Shown one piece after another: positions 58,099 to 64,000 of a stretch of 64,000 nucleotides of DNA. Source of the DNA: UBA5314 sp040217815 (GTDB taxonomy: Bacteria; Bacillota; Syntrophomonadia; Syntrophomonadales; Syntrophomonadaceae). The stretch's first letter is position 1, and each line of letters opens with the position of its first letter. The notes under the pieces were generated by a model that made no database searches, was not told the DNA's origin, and was given only the letters and a program-made list of their open reading frames with translations. The stretch spans positions 1 through 64,000 of the forward strand of contig JBEHWI010000017.1 of NCBI GenBank assembly GCA_040217815.1, in the 5' to 3' direction. Made by a program: the position numbers and the translations under genes.

Positions 58099-58126
58099 AA
58101 CAGACCCCTTTCAAGGGTCTGTTTTT
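58099..58126 (+). terminator. Rho-independent terminator
   Basis: AACAGACCC and GGGTCTGTT around a seven-base loop, followed by TTTGG; 52 bases after the M15 stop codon. Confidence 0.8.
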
Positions 58127-58408
58127 GGTTGTGAATTACGATACATTTACTAGGACATATGAAAAATGATTCAGTGGAATGATGACTTTATTATTGAATG
58201 CCTCTCGATCTGCCAACACCAAAACGAATTGGCAGACTAATTATGACTATTTTCGCAAATATTCTGTGGTATCATAAATTTACAAAACAATATAGGACGT
58301 TACTACCTGGAATGCGCTGGAAAATGAAAATATTACCGTTTTTTAGGGTCATGTTCAGGAGTTATTACAACGATATTAATATCACTATGTTTATGTGTTG
58401 GTGATATC

Positions 58409-58654
58409 ATGAAGCTGTTACATTCACGGGTGGGAGTAATTACAGATGCTACGGAACAGCCCATCAAAGTCAAATATCTTGACTCCTGGTATGAAGTAGT
58501 CGAGAGATTGGACCGGTGGGAGGATGCCGGAGAATGGTGGAATGGGGAGAGCGAAAAGGTATTTTTCCGGGTCATTCTCATTAATGGCTCGGTTATGGAG
58601 ATATATAAGGATTTACCTACAGAAGAATGGTGGTCAAACCGTCTGAGTATGTAG
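58409..58654 (+). CDS. DUF6504-like small protein
   Basis: 81 residues. KVKYLDSWYEVVERLDRWEDAGEWWNGE followed by KVFFRVILINGSVMEIYKD resembles the small DUF6504 family (a strand, a VxxxLDxW motif, a W-x-G-E turn and a strand with FxR). These proteins are often found beside Y-family polymerase or ImuA/B genes; here dinB is 30 kb away. Start ATG with GGTGAT upstream. It may act in DNA repair, but this is inference. The gap 58655-58884 after it holds only short hairpins. Confidence 0.6.
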   Translation: MKLLHSRVGVITDATEQPIKVKYLDSWYEVVERLDRWEDAGEWWNGESEKVFFRVILINGSVMEIYKDLPTEEWWSNRLSM

Positions 58655-58884
58655 TCTAAAGGAAGCGCCCTTGGGTTTAGGGCATTAGCAGAACGCCAGG
58701 GACAAGGCCTTCACAATATCCCTCAATTAAAACAGGCCCCCTATCGCTTACCAAAACTAGAACACCCCGGAACTTTATAATAAGCATAACTCGTTGCCTA
58801 CGAGCTAAATCGTTGTGCCCGCTATGCAGCAGGCTTTACAAGCAGCCTGCCGGGCAGGGCAGTCGGACGCGGTCTTATTATGGA

Positions 58885-60072
58885 TCACCACTCGCCCTGG
58901 ATTTCGGCATAACGGTGATCGGCATTAAAGTCCGGTTTATCAAAATACCTTCCATTGGCCCCAAAAGTGGTGTCAAGGTTTATCCAGCGTTGTTCTTCGC
59001 TGGAATAAACCTGGTTCCAGGCGTGGTCGCCCCATGAAATACCGCTGTAACCCAACCCGGTAATGAGCCGCACTTTTAAGCCAACCGCCCGGCACATGGA
59101 TATATAGAGGCATGAGTAATCAAAACAGATGCCTTTACGCTGCCCGAAAGCGACCTGGGAGCCTGATTGGATGCCGCGGGCGTCGCGGCTGATTTTTGCT
59201 GCCTTGTCGTAATCGTATTCTATATTGGAGCTTATCCACTGATATATAAGGTAGGCCTTCTTTTTGCTGTTGGTTTCATTTCCTACGATGTTTCGGGCAG
59301 TCTGGTCTATTTGCGGGCTTGACTTAATCGCCTCATCCAGGGTCACACCGTTGAAGTATTCAATAACCCTGAAGCTGCGCTTGGCGGAAGAAGAACCGTC
59401 CGGTGTTTCGCGCGGTATTACCCGGTCCAGGGCTTGAGTGAATGAATCGTTGACCAGAACCGGAACCTTTTTGGCCAGATTGGAGTTCAAGGCTGGATAC
59501 AGGGCCTGCTGATACAGGCCTTGATAGGCTGTTGATTCATTCATCCACTTTGACAGGTTAGGCGAAGGATAATAATAGGCGAAGAAGTTGAGAAGCAGGC
59601 CGCCAATAAAAACCATAAAGGCGGCACGTGGAATCTGGGCCAGAGCACCTGCCGAAGATGACAGAAAGCGTCCGCTGTTTGATAGAGCCTGGTATAGCCT
59701 GTCGGCCAGAGGAAGCAGCCATTTTCTATAAATGGCCGGGGTAAGCAGGCGGATTAATTCTATAAGGATTAATAGAAAAATAGGGACCACTATGACATAG
59801 ATCAGCACGTCCTGGCCGTAGAGGTATACTCGTACATTCTCCGGAATCCAGTTATATATGATGAGGAACACTCCCGAGTCGTGGTCGAAAAAAATCCGGC
59901 GGGTGAGGACTATAGCCATATAAAGGGCCATAAGAAAACCCACCGTGTCTATAAGTGACCACAGGCGCTGGCGGATACCCCCTAGAGAAAGCGGTTCAAC
60001 AGCGCCTTGTATGAGTGGAAAGGCCAGCAAAGCTACGAGACCTATAGTGATTGGATTAATATTGACATCCAT
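58885..60072 (-). CDS. Membrane-bound transglutaminase-like protein
   Basis: 395 residues. About four N-terminal and middle membrane segments (residues 8-25, 35-60, 90-110, 150-175), then a transglutaminase-like core: AYLIYQWISSNIEYDYDKAA, GQRKGICFDYSCLYISMCRA (catalytic Cys), GDHAWNQVY (His) and WINLDTTFG (Asp). The Cys-His-Asp triad is complete. Bacterial members act as peptidases or cross-linkers on the cell surface. ATG follows GGCAGGAATGATAAA. Monocistronic. Confidence 0.9.
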   Translation of the reverse strand: MDVNINPITIGLVALLAFPLIQGAVEPLSLGGIRQRLWSLIDTVGFLMALYMAIVLTRRIFFDHDSGVFLIIYNWIPENVRVYLYGQDVLIYVIVVPIFLLILIELIRLLTPAIYRKWLLPLADRLYQALSNSGRFLSSSAGALAQIPRAAFMVFIGGLLLNFFAYYYPSPNLSKWMNESTAYQGLYQQALYPALNSNLAKKVPVLVNDSFTQALDRVIPRETPDGSSSAKRSFRVIEYFNGVTLDEAIKSSPQIDQTARNIVGNETNSKKKAYLIYQWISSNIEYDYDKAAKISRDARGIQSGSQVAFGQRKGICFDYSCLYISMCRAVGLKVRLITGLGYSGISWGDHAWNQVYSSEEQRWINLDTTFGANGRYFDKPDFNADHRYAEIQGEW

Positions 60073-60470
60073 TTTATCATTCCTGCCGAATAGGCTGCTA
60101 ACTCTAATACCAGATAACAGTCTGCTAGTTTTTTCTTATTATACAGGTTTACAAGGATTATGACTTAAGGCATTTAGTGCCACTATAGCTGGTGTGCAAA
60201 TAATCAGCCCTAAATTTATTATGCAATATACGGCGTTCGGTAATTGCCAATATTGGGAGCTGATGTTATATTGTGCTTAGGGTTTGCTGGTGATACCGGG
60301 CAAACCCATAACACACCCTATGAACGTAATAGGATACTATCCGGGGGTTGGCATTCCCACGGAAGGATCCGTATATAAATAACCCTGATGATATTGTAAC
60401 GTAAATATTATCAAATACTGCTTCAACTCTGCTTACTGCAAAATCCGTTCTACTTCAACCTGTCTATCGT
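60073..60470. other. Intergenic region with a MITE-end remnant
   Basis: About 398 bases. From 60190 to 60232, read on the minus strand, CCGTATATTGCATAATAAAT and TTAGGGCTGATTATTT resemble the left end of the element at 34222-34437 (CCGTATATT...CATAATTAGGGCAGATTTTT). A hairpin GGGTTTG...CAAACCC is at about 60279-60307. Neither has a coding frame. It separates two minus-strand genes and should hold the transglutaminase promoter. Confidence 0.5.
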
Positions 60471-61649
60471 TCATGGGATTAAAGGCATATGTTGGGTAAC
60501 ACAGTGAATTCCGCCACCCCAATGATTGATACTCTCTACATCGATGCCGACAACTTCCCGCCCGGGGAATATGCCTTGTAAAACTACCCGTACCTGTTGA
60601 TCGCTGTCTTGCAGGGCGGTGGAGCGCCCCTGTTTCCAATATACCGGCATGAGAATTATCCCGTTGCTTATAGCAAAGTTCAAATAACTGCGCACGGGAA
60701 TATCGTTTAAATGATCCAGCTCACGGTACAAAGTTGGGGGCATGGGAAGGCGTATTATTCGGAAGGGCTGCCCGTCCTGGTCGCTTGCTTTACATAGGGT
60801 CCGGTAGTTTTCTTCCAGGTGCTCATAGGAGGCTCGGGAAATGTTGTTGCTGTTCCGGTCCTCAGGCAGCACCTGGGCCAGCAGGATAGTATGGGGATCG
60901 GCAAACCTGACCATCTCATCAACATGACCTCCGGTAATGCCGTCTTCCTCGGCCAGGCCTTCACTGAGCCAGATAACCTTTTTTATGCCAAGTACACGCT
61001 GGTATTGTTGCTCTATCTGTTCTTTAGTTAAACCGGGATTGCGTTTTAAAGCAACTGCTTCGGTCGTTATAATGGTACCCCGGCCGTTGGATTCGATCCC
61101 GCCTCCTTCAGATACAAGGCCGGTATTTAGGACCGGGAGTTCAAGTAGATCCGCCGAACGAACATCTACCAGGCTCTCGCTCCTTATATAGTCAGGATCA
61201 GCCTGGCGGCCAAAGTTGTTGAAAGCGAAGTTTACAACCTGGAGTTGACCTTCGCTGTTTATGAAGGTGGGGCCGACATCCCGGGCCCAAATGGTCTGGT
61301 GTAGAACCTTGTAAAAATAGACATTTTCACCCGAAAAACCGTCTATTTGAAATCGGTTTTTAACCCAGCGTATTTCAAGGTCGGAATTGACCATCAGGTT
61401 TACCCGGATATGCCTGGCCAGAGTTTCGATGATAACAGCCATGGTTTTTTCGACCGGCTGGCTTGAATAGGTATATATATCTGACGGCCACATTAGCCAT
61501 ATGGCTTGCTGCGGATCGAATTCTCCAGGAAAAACTGTGTTTTCCTGGTCTGGTTCGGCGTATTTCCGGGTGCTTATAACCGGATTGGCAGGCAGATAAA
61601 TAACCAGCATTAAAAACAAAAGGATCAGGCTGTTTATAGAACGCTTCAT
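60471..61649 (-). CDS. Exported agmatine deiminase/PAD-family protein
   Basis: 392 residues. A basic start and hydrophobic segment (SLILLFLMLVIYLPANPV) form a signal peptide. The pentein-fold deiminase follows: WLMWPSD, TIWARDVGPTF (Asp), GGGIESNGRGTIITTE, ITGGHVDEMVRF (His-Asp) and NHWGGGIHCVTQ (catalytic Cys). Family enzymes convert agmatine to N-carbamoylputrescine or peptidyl arginine to citrulline. Most agmatine deiminases are cytosolic, so export is unusual. ATG follows AGGGAGGCTTA. Confidence 0.88.
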   Translation of the reverse strand: MKRSINSLILLFLMLVIYLPANPVISTRKYAEPDQENTVFPGEFDPQQAIWLMWPSDIYTYSSQPVEKTMAVIIETLARHIRVNLMVNSDLEIRWVKNRFQIDGFSGENVYFYKVLHQTIWARDVGPTFINSEGQLQVVNFAFNNFGRQADPDYIRSESLVDVRSADLLELPVLNTGLVSEGGGIESNGRGTIITTEAVALKRNPGLTKEQIEQQYQRVLGIKKVIWLSEGLAEEDGITGGHVDEMVRFADPHTILLAQVLPEDRNSNNISRASYEHLEENYRTLCKASDQDGQPFRIIRLPMPPTLYRELDHLNDIPVRSYLNFAISNGIILMPVYWKQGRSTALQDSDQQVRVVLQGIFPGREVVGIDVESINHWGGGIHCVTQHMPLIP

Positions 61650-61926
61650 TAAGCCTCCCTAGGAAAATAAGACTGTATGTAGGCTTCCCTTATCAAGAGA
61701 CGCTTATGAACCATATGCTTTCAAAGTATATAGAAACCAGGATTAAAATCCAGGTGAAATGAGGTGGTGGATTAGGCAATATAACTTAAAGCTTCCGATA
61801 AGGGAGTAAAAGAAATATGAGTTTTTTAATAAGTCATTTGCATCTTGAACAGAATTGATCCATGAGGGGTTTATTTATTTGACAGGCATACTCCTTGTTT
61901 CGTTTAAAACCGGGGGGTGAAGACAA

Positions 61927-62211
61927 TTGTTGATAGACAGTATTACCACTTTAAAAATTATCCTTTACTACCTTATGATTGTAAATACAATTTGTTATTT
62001 TATGTTCTTCTGGGATAAGCGATTGGCCACGCGGGGACGCAGGAGGATAAGCGAGAAGAGCCTTTTCCTGGCAGCGGTTTTGGGCGGATCTCTGGGCGGA
62101 CTTCTGGCAATGTATATGTTCCGCCACAAGACCCTGCACCGCAAATTCAAATTGGGAATGCCGCTGATTCTCATTATTCAACTGGCCTTGCTGGTCTATC
62201 TGCTGGGCTAA
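61927..62211 (+). CDS. DUF1294 membrane protein
   Basis: 94 residues, three hydrophobic segments. CYFMFFWDKRLATRGRRRISE followed by FLAAVLGGSLGGLLAMYMFRHKTLHRKF is the DUF1294 signature (DK-A, R-x-R-I-E, G-G-x-G, R-H-K-T). Function unknown; some members are fused to cold-shock domains. The start is TTG 61927 (or TTG 61930), after GGGGGTGAAGACAA. It is about 100 bases before the FAD-Rieske gene. Confidence 0.9.
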   Translation: MLIDSITTLKIILYYLMIVNTICYFMFFWDKRLATRGRRRISEKSLFLAAVLGGSLGGLLAMYMFRHKTLHRKFKLGMPLILIIQLALLVYLLG

Positions 62212-62311
62212 ATAAAGCGGCTCATCGAACCAGAATACTCCAATATAATTCTGTTTTAGACAGGGCGCAACGTAGCAAACTATTCTAAACGAATTTATTG
62301 GAGTGATCGAT

Positions 62312-63865
62312 TTGAATGAAAATGTATTTGTAAATGATCCGGTTCCTTACTGGATAGCATCCACTCCCGAAACCGACTACCCTACTCTAAAGGAAGATCT
62401 CACCGTCGATGTTGCCATAGTAGGAGGCGGGATGGTGGGGATACTTTCAGGGTATTTGCTGTCCCGGGCGGGGCTTACGGTGGCTGTACTGGAGGCAAGC
62501 CATATTCTTCAGGGGACTACCGGCCATACTACAGCCAAAATTACCTCCCAGCATTCTCTGATCTATGACCGCCTGAAAAAAAGCGTTGGCGAAGAGCAGG
62601 CCAGGCAGTATGCCGACGCCAATGAAGCTGCCATCCACATGATTGACGATCTGGCCGGGGAGCACCATATCGAATGCGATTTTGTGTGGCGTCCGGCTTT
62701 TGTGTACACCGAGTCAGATAAGTATATAGGAAAGCTGGAAAAAGAGGCCGAGGCCGCTTCCAGCCTGGGGATCATAGCCTCAGTTGTAGAACACCTCGCG
62801 CTGCCCTTCCCAATCAAAGCCGCCCTTCGCTTTGATCACCAGGCCCAGTTTCACCCCTTGAAATTTTTAAAGTCCCTGGCTGAAGAGATGATAAGAAACG
62901 GGGGGCGGATCTTCGAAAATACCCATGCGGTAGAAATCGAAGAAGGACGTACCTGTGTGGTGAATACCAGCCAGGGCAATAGGGTCCGGGCCGATCAGGT
63001 GATTATTGCCACTCATTACCCCTTTTTTGACGGAGGCGGCCTGTATTTTTCACGCATTTACCAGGAAAGATCATATTTGATTGCCTTAGAGAACGCTGAG
63101 AAGCTACCGCCGGGCATGTATATTTCAGCCGAAAGTCCCACCCGTTCCCTGCGCAGCCAGCGTTTTCGGGAGGGAGAAATGCTCCTGATTGGCGGCGAAA
63201 ACCATAAGGCCGGGCAGTGCCAGAACACCAACCTCTGTTATCAGAACCTGCTCCAGTTTGCCCGGGATAATTTCAAGGTAAAAGACGTCCTCTACCGCTG
63301 GTCAACCCAGGACTGTATGACCCTGGACGGGATTCCTTATACGGGAAGATTGACCCTGCGCAGCCCCGACCTCTATCTGGCTACCGGTTTTGGCAAATGG
63401 GGAATGACAAACAGCGCGGCTTCAGCTATGATACTGCGTGATTTAATTACCCGGGGGGAGAGCCCCTGGGCACCGGTCTACAATCCCTCGCGCGCCACTT
63501 CGGCCAGCACCATTGTGAATTTTATTATCCAGAACGCGGATGTAGCTAAAAACTATGTGGCCGGCAAACTGGAACCGGCCATGGATAATTTGGACATTGA
63601 TAAGGGCCAGGCCCAGGTTGTATACGTCGATGGCCAAAAAATGGGCGCCTATCGTGATGAAGCGGGCAAGGTCCACATGGTGGATATAACCTGCCCCCAC
63701 GTCGGTTGTGAGCTGGAATGGAACCATGCCGAGCGCAGCTGGGATTGTCCCTGCCACGGTTCCCGTTTCAGCTACGAAGGGGACATTATTGAAGGGCCGG
63801 CCCAGTACTGCCTGAGTCACATTGAACAGCAGCCCAACCCGGTGGATCCCCATGTATATCAGTAG
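62312..63865 (+). CDS. FAD-dependent oxidoreductase with C-terminal Rieske 2Fe-2S domain
   Basis: About 517 residues. The DAO-type FAD domain has VAIVGGGMVGILSGYLLSRA, LEASHILQGTTGHTTAKITS and YLATGFGKWGMTNSAASAM. A linker leads to a Rieske domain from about residue 440: CPHVGCELEWN and CPCHGSRFSYEG (CxH...CxxH, both halves intact). The class occurs in Bacilli and Clostridia; substrate unknown. TTG 62312 is eight bases after GGAG and preferred over GTG 62303. A terminator follows. Confidence 0.92.
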   Translation: MNENVFVNDPVPYWIASTPETDYPTLKEDLTVDVAIVGGGMVGILSGYLLSRAGLTVAVLEASHILQGTTGHTTAKITSQHSLIYDRLKKSVGEEQARQYADANEAAIHMIDDLAGEHHIECDFVWRPAFVYTESDKYIGKLEKEAEAASSLGIIASVVEHLALPFPIKAALRFDHQAQFHPLKFLKSLAEEMIRNGGRIFENTHAVEIEEGRTCVVNTSQGNRVRADQVIIATHYPFFDGGGLYFSRIYQERSYLIALENAEKLPPGMYISAESPTRSLRSQRFREGEMLLIGGENHKAGQCQNTNLCYQNLLQFARDNFKVKDVLYRWSTQDCMTLDGIPYTGRLTLRSPDLYLATGFGKWGMTNSAASAMILRDLITRGESPWAPVYNPSRATSASTIVNFIIQNADVAKNYVAGKLEPAMDNLDIDKGQAQVVYVDGQKMGAYRDEAGKVHMVDITCPHVGCELEWNHAERSWDCPCHGSRFSYEGDIIEGPAQYCLSHIEQQPNPVDPHVYQ

Positions 63866-63890
63866 CTGGAACGAATGGTAAATATTTGAT

Positions 63891-63911
63891 AGACCCTTCG
63901 GGGTCTTTTAC
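63891..63911 (+). terminator. Rho-independent terminator
   Basis: AGACCC-TTCG-GGGTCT, a six-pair stem with a stable TTCG loop, followed by TTTAC. 26 bases after the stop codon. Beyond it 63912-64000 holds only a possible TACAAT -10 box (63957-63962). Confidence 0.75.
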
Positions 63912-64000
63912 TTTTGCCGGGAGTGACAGATATGTGACCGTTATATGCAAAAAATGATACAATAATCCCGGGCATGGAATTGAAGTAATGAAATACCAAA

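Overview
The window looks like the chromosome of an anaerobic, low-to-mid GC Gram-positive of the Clostridia type. The genus is not proven; a Syntrophomonadales-like organism would fit. The evidence is Firmicutes-style ribosome binding sites with many TTG and GTG starts, a leucine T-box, a ydaO-type cyclic-di-AMP riboswitch, a DinR/LexA-type SOS box, S-layer homology (SLH) surface proteins, a YvyF-type protein, DivIVA-like proteins, glutamate 2,3-aminomutase and M15 peptidases. No tRNA, rRNA, prophage, transposase gene or CRISPR array was seen.

Layout. 0-4 kb: an HD-domain protein cut by the window edge, a DJ-1/PfpI protein, a DUF2294 gene and a zinc alcohol dehydrogenase. Three copies of one unassigned structured leader element sit before the last two genes. 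4-6.5 kb: a three-gene ABC exporter. 6.8-14.6 kb: a DUF4855 protein, a YhiN-family flavoprotein, a TetR regulator with an iron-sulfur flavoprotein, and a PAS-GGDEF-HD-GYP cyclic-di-GMP protein. 14.65-15.7 kb: no protein gene, but two tandem related RNA genes on the minus strand, each with its own promoter and terminator. 15.8-19.8 kb: a molybdenum hydroxylase operon (MocA-like, molybdopterin, 2Fe-2S and FAD subunits). 19.9-34.4 kb: cell-wall polysaccharide deacetylases, an Mrr-like protein, flavin reductase, lipoprotein, metallophosphoesterase plus a decayed tandem copy, a PrpB-like lyase, DNA polymerase IV, two DivIVA-like coiled-coil proteins, an esterase and a DUF3810 protein. 34.4-38.8 kb: glutamate 2,3-aminomutase under cyclic-di-AMP control, T-box-controlled leuA and a PpnP-type phosphorylase. 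39-45.3 kb: a deacetylase, an Ig-like membrane-anchored protein beside a BtuCDF/FecCD-type importer, a sugar-nucleotide epimerase and a second Ig-like protein. 45.6-50 kb: two SLH proteins around a TiaS-like gene. 50-53.4 kb: a YknXYZ/MacAB-like efflux operon. 53.6-64 kb: a CoxD/CoxE-like pair, thioesterase, CAP-domain protein, M15 carboxypeptidase, DUF6504-like protein, transglutaminase-like protein, exported agmatine-deiminase-like protein, DUF1294 protein and a FAD-Rieske oxidoreductase.

How the parts relate. Several loci serve the cell envelope (deacetylases, M15, CAP, transglutaminase and SLH proteins). The molybdenum hydroxylase at 16-19 kb and the distant CoxDE-like pair at 53.6-55.6 kb may belong together, because CoxDE proteins mature such enzymes in other bacteria. 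The strongest non-coding signals are the twin RNA genes at 14.65-15.63 kb, the three-copy leader element at 1.96-2.75 kb, the cyclic-di-AMP riboswitch before glutamate 2,3-aminomutase, and a family of MITE-like elements whose terminal repeats differ while their cores match.
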